Assembly: GCA_029210545.1 (NCBI GenBank)
Contig: JARGFV010000038.1
Coordinates: 1-21,992, forward strand
Length of the DNA stretch: 21,992 nucleotides
Direction of reading: 5' to 3'
Origin: a bacterium
GTDB taxonomy: Bacteria > BMS3Abin14
Part shown: positions 14,497 to 21,992 of the stretch, in pieces
How positions within the stretch are numbered: the first letter of the stretch is position 1
Layout of the letters: each line of letters begins with the position of its first letter
The notes under the pieces: model-generated
Seen by the model: only the letters and a program-made list of their open reading frames with translations
Told to the model about the DNA's origin: nothing
Databases searched by the model: none
Position numbers and translations under genes: made by a program

Positions 14497-15295
14497 ACCC
14501 CTCCCGCCACCCGGGAAAAAATTCTGGGAAGACCTCAAAGCCGCCCGGAGCAAGGTGTTGTTCCTCGACTACGACGGCACCCTGGCCCCCTTCCGGGAGA
14601 ATCGTCGCGAGGCGACCCCCTACCCTGGAGTCCGGGAGATACTCGAAAAGATTCTGGAGTCCGGCGTGTGCCGGGTGGTCCTCATCAGCGGCCGTTGGAC
14701 AAAGGATCTGCCGCCTCTCCTGGGGTTGAAAAAACTTCCCGAGATCTGGGGGTCCCATGGCCTCGAACGGCTTTTCCCGAACGGCCGCTACGAGGTGGCT
14801 GCCCTGAGCGAGGAAGAGATACGGGGGCTGGCCGAGGCGGATGGCCTGATCACCGAAGCCGGTCTCGGCCGTCACAGCGAGCAGAAACCTGGCTGCCGCG
14901 CCCTGCACTGGAGAGGCCTGGACAAAAATGCCCGTGACCGGTTGATCAGCCGTATTGAGGAAAAGCTGGCCCCTCTTGCGCGTAAAACAGGGCTGGTCCT
15001 CAAGGAGTTCGACGGAGGCCTGGAGTTGCGCGCACCGGGCCGTGACAAGGGAGACGCCGTCCAAACGGTACTCACCGAGGAAGGGCCCGGCGCCGCGTGT
15101 GCCTATCTCGGCGACGACCTGACCGACGAAGACGCCTTTAAGGCACTCGGAGGCCGGGGGCTTGGGATCCTGGTGCGCGAACAGTGGCGGCCGACAGCGG
15201 CGTCAGCCTGGCTGCAACCGCCCTGGGAGCTCATACGGTTCCTTGAACGGTGGGCTGAGGTCTGCACCGGCGCACAAGGGAAAGGTCCAAAATAG
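14486..15295 (+). CDS. otsB: Trehalose-6-phosphate phosphatase (OtsB)
   Basis: HAD-superfamily phosphatase that removes phosphate from trehalose-6-phosphate. Visible HAD motifs are LDYDGTLAPF (motif I, catalytic Asp28 and Asp30), LISGR (motif II region) and GDDLTDEDAFKAL (motif IV, metal-binding acids). The EFDGGLELRAPGRDKG stretch has the usual lysine before the last motif. The product is 269 residues from the ATG at 14486, which overlaps the treT end by 11 bases. A TTG at 14477 is an alternative, giving 272 residues. The overlap implies coupled expression with treT. It is the last gene of the cluster; no clear rho-independent terminator follows. Confidence 0.92.
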   Translation: MSHRPLPPPGKKFWEDLKAARSKVLFLDYDGTLAPFRENRREATPYPGVREILEKILESGVCRVVLISGRWTKDLPPLLGLKKLPEIWGSHGLERLFPNGRYEVAALSEEEIRGLAEADGLITEAGLGRHSEQKPGCRALHWRGLDKNARDRLISRIEEKLAPLARKTGLVLKEFDGGLELRAPGRDKGDAVQTVLTEEGPGAACAYLGDDLTDEDAFKALGGRGLGILVREQWRPTAASAWLQPPWELIRFLERWAEVCTGAQGKGPK

Positions 15296-15342
15296 GAGGA
15301 GCGGAAAAAAGGAGAAATCACGCCATCGGCTTGATCGAAGGT

Positions 15343-15367
15343 TGATGACTTCGCAAAAAGTCCATCA
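15343..15367 (-). repeat. GACTTTTTGCGA repeat, short copy 5
   Basis: TGATGACTT (15343-15351) pairs with AAGTCCATCA (15358-15367) with one bulged base, around CGCAAA. On the minus strand it reads TGATGGACTTTTTGCGAAG, sharing the core of hairpin B in the two-hairpin modules. Confidence 0.5.
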
Positions 15368-15381
15368 TCTTTAATTGCCAC

Positions 15382-15425
15382 ACAGTTAGCTGACATCTCA
15401 TTTGCATCATGAATAAAGCGGGCTA
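15382..15425 (+). repeat. Dispersed CATTTGCATCATGAAT repeat, second copy
   Basis: About 44 bases matching, in opposite orientation, the sequence at 3611-3654 after thiD. It is followed at 15446-15472 by a small CCCACC/GGTGGG hairpin. The spacer 15296-15537 holds these repeats and no gene I can support. Confidence 0.65.
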
Positions 15426-15537
15426 GGAGTCTATGTCCTGCCTGCCCACCGTAGTTTCAACGAAGGTGGGAGTTTGTCGAAGGATGGGCGTGATGTGCAG
15501 GTTTCCCGACACGCTGCCAGGCTCATCAAAAAGCCCG

Positions 15538-15792
15538 TTATTCCACTTCGGAAAGGGCGGGCAGAGCTACCTCGAGCTGCCGGACCAGCTCCTCCCAGGA
15601 TTCCTCCATGACATGCAGGACCGCGCAGAGCGGGCCGTACTGTTCCTCATGGTAAAGTACACCCTCCCACAGGGTCGAGCCGTCCACGGCACTGTCCTTC
15701 CTGAATATATCCAGGTGAATCTCCCCAAGACCGGGGAGATGAAACGTGTGATATCCACCCCTGGCTTGGGAGTGCCAACTTATCAATGACAT
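15538..15792 (-). CDS. Small hypothetical protein
   Basis: 84 residues with no family I recognise. It looks coding: codons in the middle and end are GC-rich at the third position, and the C-terminal part (EESWEELVRQLEVALPAL) is a good amphipathic helix. The N-terminal half has alternating polar and hydrophobic residues, with HTFHLPGLGEIHLDIF and WEGVLYHEEQYGPL suggesting beta strands. It is acidic, with no signal peptide or membrane segment. The ATG at 15792 has only a poor ribosome-binding site. An overlapping plus-strand frame (15433-15789) looks less protein-like. It stands alone between otsB and the HAF-repeat gene; function unknown. Confidence 0.5.
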   Translation of the reverse strand: MSLISWHSQARGGYHTFHLPGLGEIHLDIFRKDSAVDGSTLWEGVLYHEEQYGPLCAVLHVMEESWEELVRQLEVALPALSEVE

Positions 15793-15821
15793 TCAGACCC
15801 GAACCCTGCCTTTCCTGGCCC

Positions 15822-15959
15822 TTCCACCCTTCGATCACGCCGTCCGTCTTCGTTCTTCGAACTTCACCGTGACAAGTTGGCGTGACTCAGGGTCTACGAC
15901 TTCCACCCTTCGATCACCCTGTTGGCGTGACTCAGGGCCTTCGGCTTTCCACTTTCCAC
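15822..15959. repeat. Interleaved direct repeats
   Basis: TTCCACCCTTCGATCAC occurs at 15822-15838 and 15901-15917. TTGGCGTGACTCAGGG occurs at 15877-15892 and 15922-15937. TTTCCAC is a tandem heptamer at 15946-15959. No gene is seen in this spacer (15793-16000). Confidence 0.65.
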
Positions 15960-16000
15960 TTCTTGTCCTCCATAGCCTTTGGCGAAGGAGGATCCACTCT

Positions 16001-16381
16001 TCACTTATTTTTCATCTCCCAAACCACCATTCCGTGCTCGGCAGGTTTCTCGTTCCAGTAGCGTACAAACCCTCCCGGAGCCAGCCCGGAATCGTTGACA
16101 TCCTCCACATGCCATGTGGGGGAGATGTAGCCGGCCGGTCCGGGAAAACCGATCATGGTGATGGGCTCGCCGGGCCGCCAGGCATAGGCGAAGTATCCCC
16201 CGCTTTTCACCGATTGGGCGTTTCCGACAACGAGGCCGTCGTTGCCGATGTCCTCGGGAATGTAGATGCTTTCCGTTCCACCTTCATAAAAGGCGCAGGG
16301 ATCCGCACCGACGGCAGGTGCAAGCAGGATCGACAAAAGCAGGAACGTCAGGATACATGGGTAGCCGGCAGACCTTTTCAT
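16001..16381 (-). CDS. Small secreted HAF-repeat-like protein
   Basis: 126 residues with a clear signal peptide (MKRSAGYPCI, then a leucine-rich core, cleavage after AVGA near residue 26). The mature part has two degenerate units of the extracellular HAF-type repeat. The first is DIGNDGLVVGNAQ followed by YFAYAWRPGEP. The second is DVNDSGLAPGGFV followed by HGMVVWE. These units normally occur in long proteins as beta-propeller-like blades, so this protein is unusually short, perhaps a stand-alone fragment. The ATG at 16381 has GAGGT 8 bases upstream. It is an isolated gene; export to the periplasm or outside is likely and the role is unknown. Confidence 0.65.
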   Translation of the reverse strand: MKRSAGYPCILTFLLLSILLAPAVGADPCAFYEGGTESIYIPEDIGNDGLVVGNAQSVKSGGYFAYAWRPGEPITMIGFPGPAGYISPTWHVEDVNDSGLAPGGFVRYWNEKPAEHGMVVWEMKNK

Positions 16382-16504
16382 GGCTTACCTCAACGGCAAA
16401 GCAGGGGATCGGTTCCGGGTCTGCATGAGGCGGGAAAGGTGTGAGCGCCCTCCAGAACACTCACCGGGGAATTCTACCTGTGCGGACGGGAAATGGCAAG
16501 GCGT

Positions 16505-16582
16505 CTTCCCTTCCGGGGGCAGGAAGGAGGGAGGAGGGAGGAGCAGACGCGGGGACACGGGGACATCACGCCTCTGGCGTGA
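16505..16582. repeat. AGGGAGG heptamer tract and TCACGCC hairpin
   Basis: AGGAAGG, AGGGAGG, AGGGAGG follow each other at 16521-16541, preceded by an inverted TTCCCTTCC. GACGCGGGGACACGGGGAC follows. A TCACGCC/GGCGTGA hairpin lies at 16566-16582, like that at 10565-10581. Part of the 682-base gene-free spacer 16382-17063. Confidence 0.5.
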
Positions 16583-16739
16583 CAGGCTTCAACACGGGGA
16601 CGAGGAGGTAAAGCAGCCAGGGAACCGATGGCTGATAGCTGCTTTCGCCCTTCAAGAAGGGGGGAAATTCAGTTTATAGTTCCGAGGAAGCTCTGGATTC
16701 AAAATTCAAAAAAACTTTCGTGACTGGTGACTCGTGGCC

Positions 16740-16792
16740 AGGAGTCTGTCGGAGAACCTCCCTGTTTTTTAACAGGGAGGGCACAGACTCCT
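16740..16792. repeat. Two nested perfect inverted repeats
   Basis: Outer arms AGGAGTCTGT (16740-16749) and ACAGACTCCT (16783-16792) enclose inner arms CCTCCCTGTT (16757-16766) and AACAGGGAGG (16771-16780) with a TTTT loop. Both stems are 10 bp and perfect. It lacks a terminal U run, so it is not a typical intrinsic terminator. Confidence 0.65.
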
Positions 16793-16837
16793 AGTGTTTG
16801 GAAAAATCTTGCATCGGGGTTCACGGATTTCCCCTCG

Positions 16838-16931
16838 TTGTCATCGCAAGCTGTCCATTAAGCGAAGCGATCCCGGGAAATGGTGCAGGAACCTGAGACT
16901 GCTTCGGACAAATATCGCCTCGCAGTGACAA
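16838..16931. repeat. GTCATCGCAAG...CTCGCAGTGACA dispersed palindromic element
   Basis: About 94 bases bounded by imperfect terminal inverted repeats: TTGTCATCGCAAG at 16838-16850 and CTCGCAGTGACAA at 16919-16931. The inside contains GCGAAGCGATC and GAGACTGCTTCGGA. This is the layout of a widespread small palindromic element in bacterial spacers. A half-copy (GTCATCGCAAG) lies near 20074. Confidence 0.55.
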
Positions 16932-16961
16932 CCTGCGGGTTTCCTTCCCCTTTTCCCTCCA

Positions 16962-17048
16962 CACGCTCCCACGCTCCCACGCCTGTTCTTCCCCGCGTCC
17001 CCGCGTCGGCTCTTCCTCCCTCTTCCCTTCTCCTTTCCCCCTTCTCCC
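16962..17048. repeat. Octamer and polypyrimidine heptamer tracts
   Basis: CACGCTCC is repeated 2.6 times from 16962 to 16982. CCGCGTCC and CCGCGTCG are adjacent at about 16993-17008. They are followed by a C/T-only stretch (about 17009-17048) that, read on the other strand, falls into AGGGAGA-like heptamers. It ends just upstream of the membrane-protein gene. Confidence 0.55.
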
Positions 17049-17063
17049 TGTTATACTGTCTCC

Positions 17064-17414
17064 ATGTTCATCAACCGTCTCATCGGCGGCACCCTTGCGG
17101 CCGCATCGTTCATCATGCTCGGTCTGGCCATGTCCTCCCTGGGCAGCGGAGGGGTCGGGGTCCAGGTCATGGACCGCATGGGGCTGCCCTACATCCTCGC
17201 CTTCCTGGCGGCGCAGTTTGTGCTGCTGGTCATCTTCGTCACTCCCGCTGAACGGCCGGTGCCCGTTCTTCTCCTTGTCGGGGGTACGGTCGTGTACATG
17301 GTGATCCTTGGTGTAAAGGGAGGGGGCAGTTCGGTTCAGCACTCCCTTTACGCGGGGAGCGCCTTCAGCGGCCTGGCAACGGGGCTGTTCGCGATGCTGG
17401 GCGGGAAGGGATAG
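17064..17414 (+). CDS. Small integral membrane protein
   Basis: 116 residues, almost entirely hydrophobic, with four probable membrane helices: LIGGTLAAASFIMLGLAMSS, YILAFLAAQFVLLVIFV, VPVLLLVGGTVVYMVILGV and SLYAGSAFSGLATGLFAML. I do not recognise a family. No Shine-Dalgarno precedes the ATG. A TATACT -10-like box sits at 17052-17057, only six bases before the start codon, so the transcript could be leaderless. The coding frame is GC-rich like its neighbours and open from the ATG. It is a single gene whose 3' end faces the convergent FMN reductase. Confidence 0.6.
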   Translation: MFINRLIGGTLAAASFIMLGLAMSSLGSGGVGVQVMDRMGLPYILAFLAAQFVLLVIFVTPAERPVPVLLLVGGTVVYMVILGVKGGGSSVQHSLYAGSAFSGLATGLFAMLGGKG

Positions 17415-17421
17415 GGCAAAA

Positions 17422-17469
17422 TGGGGAATGTGGAAAGATCACCTTTCCCCTTCCACTTTCGACTTTTCT
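17422..17469. repeat. Heptamer tract between convergent genes
   Basis: CCTTTCC, CCTTCCA, CTTTCGA, CTTTTCT follow each other at 17442-17469, preceded by GTGGAAAG, which pairs with them (GGAAAG/CTTTCC, 17432-17437 with 17443-17448). It sits exactly between the two convergent stop codons and may act as a terminator. Confidence 0.5.
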
Positions 17470-18215
17470 TATCGATATTCCGGATTCGGATTGTCGAAGC
17501 GGCACCCGGCCTCCCACTTGGACCGCTGGTTGCCGTGGGCCGGGATCCCGCCGGCGTCCTTGATCATCCTGGCCATGTGCAGGAGGTTCCATGTCATGAA
17601 GGTGGTGTTGCGGTTGGTGAAGTCATTCTCCGGCCCGCCTGAGCCCGGGTCCAGGTAGGAGGGGCCGGGACCGGCCTCACCCAGCCAGCACGCGTCGGCC
17701 TGGGGCGGGATGACGTAGCCCAGGTGCTGCAGGGAGTACAGGATGTTCATGGCGCAGTGTTTGGCGCCGTCCTCGTTGCCTGTGATGAGGCACCCCCCCA
17801 CCCTTCCGTAGTAAGCGTACTGCCCGGCCTCGTTGAGGTCCCCTGAAGAGGCATAGAGGCGCTCGATGACCCTGGTGCACACCGAGGACTTCTCCCCCAG
17901 CCAGATGGGGGAGGTAATGACCAGGATATCGGCGGCCAGGACCTTCTTGTAGATCGTGGGCCATTCGTCCGTCTCCCACCCGCGCTCCGTCATGTCCGGG
18001 TAAACACCGGTGGCTATGTCATGATCCACCGGACGCAGGGACTGGACGATGACGCCGTTCCTTTCCATGATCTCCGCGGACATGCGGATGAGTCCCTCGG
18101 TGTGGGACATCTCGGGACTCCTTTTGAGGGTGCAGTTAAGAAACAGGGCCGAGATGTCCGTAAAGTCCCATTTGCTCTCCTCGCACAGTTGAATCTGCTT
18201 GTCGATCAGGGGCAT
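17469..18215 (-). CDS. NAD(P)H-dependent FMN reductase / flavodoxin-family protein
   Basis: Cytosolic flavoprotein of the flavodoxin-like FMN reductase fold; substrate unknown. From the ATG at 18215 it has 248 residues. ALFLNCTLKRSPEMSHTEGL is the first strand and FMN phosphate loop. DILVITSPIWLGEKSSV is the third-strand segment with the P-x-W motif beside the flavin. VIERLY and GGCLITGNEDGAKHCAMNIL follow, then GYVIPPQADACWLGEAGPG, which resembles many NADPH-dependent FMN reductases. The open frame extends upstream to 18356, but that part is a repeat tract (TTCCAGG units), and GGAG precedes the chosen ATG. Convergent with the small membrane protein. Family assignment is firm; the reaction is inferred. 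Confidence 0.85.
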   Translation of the reverse strand: MPLIDKQIQLCEESKWDFTDISALFLNCTLKRSPEMSHTEGLIRMSAEIMERNGVIVQSLRPVDHDIATGVYPDMTERGWETDEWPTIYKKVLAADILVITSPIWLGEKSSVCTRVIERLYASSGDLNEAGQYAYYGRVGGCLITGNEDGAKHCAMNILYSLQHLGYVIPPQADACWLGEAGPGPSYLDPGSGGPENDFTNRNTTFMTWNLLHMARMIKDAGGIPAHGNQRSKWEAGCRFDNPNPEYR

Positions 18216-18231
18216 GGTCGCTTCGCTCCAG

Positions 18232-18259
18232 TTCCAGGTTCCATATTCCAGGTTCCAGG
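18232..18259. repeat. TTCCAGG heptamer tract
   Basis: TTCCAGG, TTCCATA, TTCCAGG, TTCCAGG: four in-phase units directly upstream of the FMN reductase start, on a background with no other gene signal. Confidence 0.7.
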
Positions 18260-18394
18260 TTTGAGGGTAAGTGAAAAGGTCAGTGGTCTGCGGACTATTA
18301 TACCAATATCTGTGGACAACGGGGAAGGGGCAATAGAACGAGTGCATCAAGAGCAAAAGTGCGGGAGTGCATGGAGTGCACTACTGCACTACTT

Positions 18395-19042
18395 TTAAAA
18401 ACGTACCACCACCTTCGCCATGGCTGTCCCGTTCATGGCCACCTTGTCGGCTTCGATCATAATGGTTCCATCACGGTAGACCGTCGTGATGCCAACCTCG
18501 TCGGGAAATACGTCAGCCGCCGAAAGTTCGAACGCCACGTTCTTCTCATTGAACAGGCTTCCGCGCGTGTCGAAACGGGCGGCCAGTTCCAGGTTGTCGT
18601 CGACGCGGCAGGCTACGACGATCTTCCACCAACACCTCGAATCAGGCTCCTTCCCGGCAGCGGCCTGAACCGATCTCCCCCTCATCTTCCACTGCCGGGA
18701 GAACTCCCTGACCTCGGCCACCAGGTCCACCCCGCCCGTCAGTTCGGCCCACACGAAGCTCACCATGGAAACCATGTTGTCGGGACCGTACCCGGCTGCT
18801 ATCCGAGCGTTTTCAGGGTCATTGATCGGTGAGGAATATCCGGGAGCCCTGGATTCCTCAACCCGGGGAAGGGCGAGACGGCGCAGGGCCGGCGTATCGG
18901 CCGTCAAGGGGCTTGCCAGGTCCAGGCGAAAGGCGGCCCACTCGACACCGGGAACCTCCAGGTTCGCCCCAGGTCCCGCACTACCCAGGCACAGGGCGGG
19001 GAGGATCAGGATCAATATCATCTGCAGAACGGTCTTTTTCAT
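18395..19042 (-). CDS. Exported hypothetical protein
   Basis: 215 residues from the ATG at 19042, which has GAGGAG about 9 bases upstream; an upstream start at 19063 is less likely. A signal peptide is evident (MKKTVLQMILILILPALCLG, cleavage near residue 21-24). The mature protein is hydrophilic with mixed charge. It has a patch AAGYGPDNMVSMVSFVWAELTGGV and a C-terminal beta-like region, VFPDEVGITTVYRDGTIMIEADKVAMN. No repeats or membrane segments beyond the signal, and no recognised family. It is alone on its strand, separated from the FMN reductase by repeat sequence. Probably periplasmic. Confidence 0.7.
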   Translation of the reverse strand: MKKTVLQMILILILPALCLGSAGPGANLEVPGVEWAAFRLDLASPLTADTPALRRLALPRVEESRAPGYSSPINDPENARIAAGYGPDNMVSMVSFVWAELTGGVDLVAEVREFSRQWKMRGRSVQAAAGKEPDSRCWWKIVVACRVDDNLELAARFDTRGSLFNEKNVAFELSAADVFPDEVGITTVYRDGTIMIEADKVAMNGTAMAKVVVRF

Positions 19043-19100
19043 CGGGACGGCTCCTCGGCTCACGGTTACCCTTGGTATCGCAAGGGCCGTACCAGGTTAA

Positions 19101-19155
19101 GGGAGGAGGGAGGAGGAAGGAATCAGGCCAAAGTCCAAAGATCAAAGACCAAAGA
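19101..19155. repeat. Two heptamer tracts (GGGAGGA and CCAAAGA)
   Basis: GGGAGGA, GGGAGGA, GGAAGGA at 19101-19121. CCAAAGT, CCAAAGA, TCAAAGA, CCAAAGA at 19128-19155. The first word also occurs at 16528-16541. They lie in the 573-base spacer between two exported-protein genes. Confidence 0.7.
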
Positions 19156-19220
19156 CCCGGGAACAAATAGGCAGGGCCGCCCAACGGTCTGAAACAAGAG
19201 GAGAAATGCGGACGCGGGGA

Positions 19221-19252
19221 GCGGGGGAGCATGGGTGCGGGGGAGCATGAGT
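19221..19252. repeat. 16-base tandem duplication
   Basis: GCGGGGGAGCATGGGT is repeated once with a single change; an octamer substructure is visible. Confidence 0.6.
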
Positions 19253-19257
19253 GTACT

Positions 19258-19389
19258 GTTCACTTAAAACATGAACAACGCTTTTTCAGCATGTCGATAC
19301 CCTTGACGGCGCTGAAAAAGCGTTCGAATTTGAAACAGGCGTAGGGAAACGAGAGAGCCGGCGTTACCTGCGGATCAGGTACCACCGGC
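19258..19389. other. Run of three strong hairpins, possible structured RNA
   Basis: GTTCA/TGAAC (19258-19276) is followed by a perfect 14-bp stem (19277-19290 with 19311-19324, 20-base loop). A compound hairpin follows: GAGCCGG (19353-19359) with CCGGCTC (19383-19389), enclosing ACCTG/CAGGT (19364-19368 with 19374-19378). No coding frame fits. It could be a small RNA, a decayed mobile palindrome, or a leader of the gene at 19616. Tentative. Confidence 0.3.
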
Positions 19390-19398
19390 TCCGGTAAC

Positions 19399-19419
19399 AA
19401 GGGAAAAGGGGAAAGGTGA
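19399..19419. repeat. AAGGGGA heptamer tract
   Basis: AAGGGAA, AAGGGGA, AAGGTGA in phase, 7 bases each, just after the hairpin run. Confidence 0.5.
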
Positions 19420-19615
19420 CAGGAATTCCCCCAATTGTGCAGCTCAACTCAGCCCTCATCGTCCCGGACGAGCTACATCCTCGTGTTTCCGTGAAAGATG
19501 TCCATAAAAAACCGCCAAAATCCGCCCCCGGCCTGCTAAAATGGAAGGTGTAGAGGGAACAGTTAAAAGGCCGTCCGGAAGCCGCAGCATTTTACGTCCC
19601 CGGAGGAGGTATTGC

Positions 19616-20050
19616 ATGAGATCCAAAGTCGTTGTCGCGGGAGTCCTGGCTTTCCTGTTCCTTGCTGTCGAAGCCGGTCCGATCCAGGCCTGCAACCAGG
19701 GGCCCCTGGAAGGTTGCTGGAACTGCCCCCGGCCGGGATGGGGACCGGGATACGACCACCAACCCGGCTACGGGTATGGGTATCGGTACGACTACGGCTG
19801 GTGGGGTTACGGCCCGCGCGGCTACAGGATGGGCCCGGACCGGAGCGCCTTCGGCGACACACTTTCAAAAGGGGAAGCCGAAAAGCTGGTCCAGTGGGTG
19901 GTGCGGGGCAATCCCAACCTGGAGGTGGGAAAGGTCACCGAGGTGGAGGGTGGATACCGGGTGGAGGTGGTGACGAGGAAGGGCAAATCTCTCGTGGACA
20001 CCCTCATGGTGGAAAAGGACACGGCCCGGGTGTATCCGGTTTACGAATAG
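19616..20050 (+). CDS. Exported Gly/Tyr-rich protein with PepSY-like C-terminus
   Basis: 144 residues from the ATG at 19616, chosen because GGAGGAGGT at 19602-19610 is an ideal Shine-Dalgarno; the frame is open further upstream. A signal peptide ends near residue 25 (GPIQA, then CNQG). Next comes a low-complexity linker rich in Gly, Tyr, Trp and Pro (GYGYGYRYDYGWWGYGPRGY). The C-terminal part is folded-looking: GEAEKLVQWVVRGNPNLEVG, then VTEVEGGYRVEVVTRKGK and LVDTLMVEKDTARVYPVYE. This resembles small PepSY-like periplasmic domains of Deltaproteobacteria; that assignment is from memory of the pattern. Four cysteines lie close to the start of the mature part or in the linker region. Function unknown. 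Confidence 0.8.
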   Translation: MRSKVVVAGVLAFLFLAVEAGPIQACNQGPLEGCWNCPRPGWGPGYDHQPGYGYGYRYDYGWWGYGPRGYRMGPDRSAFGDTLSKGEAEKLVQWVVRGNPNLEVGKVTEVEGGYRVEVVTRKGKSLVDTLMVEKDTARVYPVYE

Positions 20051-20096
20051 GCTGTCAGACACGACTTTGGAGCGTCATCGCAAGTCCAGGTAAAGT

Positions 20097-20225
20097 CACC
20101 TTCCTTACTCTTCCTCCCCCTGCCAATAGCCCCTTTCCTCATTCTCCCTCTCCCCCTCATGTAGGCTCACTTCCTTATCCTTCCTCCCCCTACCAATAGC
20201 CCCTTTCCTTATTCTCCCTCTCCCC
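20097..20225. repeat. Tandem ~58-base direct repeat, 70-base spacing
   Basis: The stretch TTCCTTA...CCAATAGCCCCTTTCC...ATTCTCCCTCTCCCC occurs at about 20101-20155 and again at 20171-20225 with only a few differences, exactly 70 bases apart (ten heptamer lengths). Confidence 0.75.
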
Positions 20226-20432
20226 GCCGAGGGAGAGGGCCGGGGTGAGGGGGAAAGTTTTTCCTGAGGGGGGAGGATCGAGGTGGGGGTGAGAGAAACC
20301 CCTCCTTCGACATGTTTAAGACCCTGAGTCCCGCCGTTGGCGGGATCGAGTGGCCATCAGGGGACGGACAGAAGGAGGGGAAGATTAAGGAGGTTGGTTG
20401 CTGAAAGGAGGTGGGGGTGAAAGGATCCTCCC
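20216..20432. repeat. CCCTCTCCC hairpin followed by nested inverted repeats
   Basis: CCCTCTCCC (20216-20224) pairs with GGGAGAGGG (20231-20239). Then three nested perfect pairs follow: GGGAGGATC (20271-20279) with GATCCTCCC (20424-20432), CCCCTCCTTC (20299-20308) with GAAGGAGGGG (20371-20380), and CCCGCC/GGCGGG (20330-20344). The spacer 20051-20499 contains these and no gene I can support. Confidence 0.6.
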
Positions 20433-20499
20433 GAGTGAAGCGATCCAAGGAATTGACCAACTCCCGCTCTGACGCCGATCTGATACAGGAATTCCGCCA

Positions 20500-21992
<1,493 letters not shown>

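Noticed and set aside
15343-15367. Terminator of the trehalose cluster
   Set aside because: The stem is short and bulged and is better explained as a copy of the dispersed GACTTTTTGCGA repeat.
15433-15789. Plus-strand 118-residue frame overlapping the minus-strand hypothetical
   Set aside because: It starts in repeat sequence and has poorer codon choice than the minus-strand 84-residue frame.
16740-16792. Intrinsic terminator
   Set aside because: Perfect stems but no T run after the 3' arm on either strand, and no gene ends immediately before it.
19320-19335. tRNA-like GTTCGAATT T-loop
   Set aside because: No acceptor or anticodon arm fits around it; it is the edge of the 14-bp hairpin.

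Overview
This is a GC-rich (roughly 60%) chromosomal window. It looks like a Gram-negative, Deltaproteobacteria/Desulfobacterota-type genome. The hints are a TRAP transporter with a TatT-type lipoprotein, a trehalose cluster carrying a DUF5752 protein, and spacers crowded with dispersed palindromes. No rRNA, tRNA, CRISPR array or integrase is visible, so the lineage guess is weak. The spacers are unusually rich in repeats.

Layout: (1) 1-157 holds two tandem two-hairpin repeat modules. (2) 174-3613 (+) is a thiamine salvage and phosphorylation operon, thiM-thiE-thiL-thiD. It has every kinase and the coupling step needed to turn thiazole alcohol and HMP into thiamine diphosphate. (3) 3611-3858 is a repeat-built spacer between convergent genes. 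(4) 3869-5941 (-) is a glycogen/alpha-glucan phosphorylase that appears to lack about 130 internal residues, in frame. (5) 6425-10321 (-) is a TRAP operon: TatT lipoprotein, DctP receptor, fused DctQM permease. (6) 10962-15295 (+) is a trehalose cluster: GT20 synthase (OtsA type), DUF5752 protein, GT4 trehalose synthase (TreT type), trehalose-6-phosphatase (OtsB). (7) 15538-20050 holds isolated small genes: a short hypothetical, a small HAF-repeat secreted protein, a small membrane protein, a flavodoxin-fold FMN reductase, and two exported hypotheticals. (8) 20500-21924 (-) is a catalase-peroxidase KatG lacking the centre of the protein, including the proximal heme histidine region. Its N-terminus is replaced by a copy of the dispersed repeat.

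Functionally, regions 4 and 6 concern glucan/trehalose and compatible-solute metabolism, region 2 makes cofactor, and region 5 imports an unidentified (probably organic acid) substrate. The two enzymes with in-frame internal losses are probably inactive, unless the losses are assembly errors.

The most unusual content is non-coding. Many spacers contain short degenerate tandem tracts with a 7-base (sometimes 8- or 14-base) period. Each locus has its own word, and the word is often followed by its own inverted copy. A second family of two-hairpin modules shows compensatory stem changes around a constant loop. Members of these families form the ends of thiE, thiD and glgP, the ribosome-binding site of otsA, and the start of the katG remnant.
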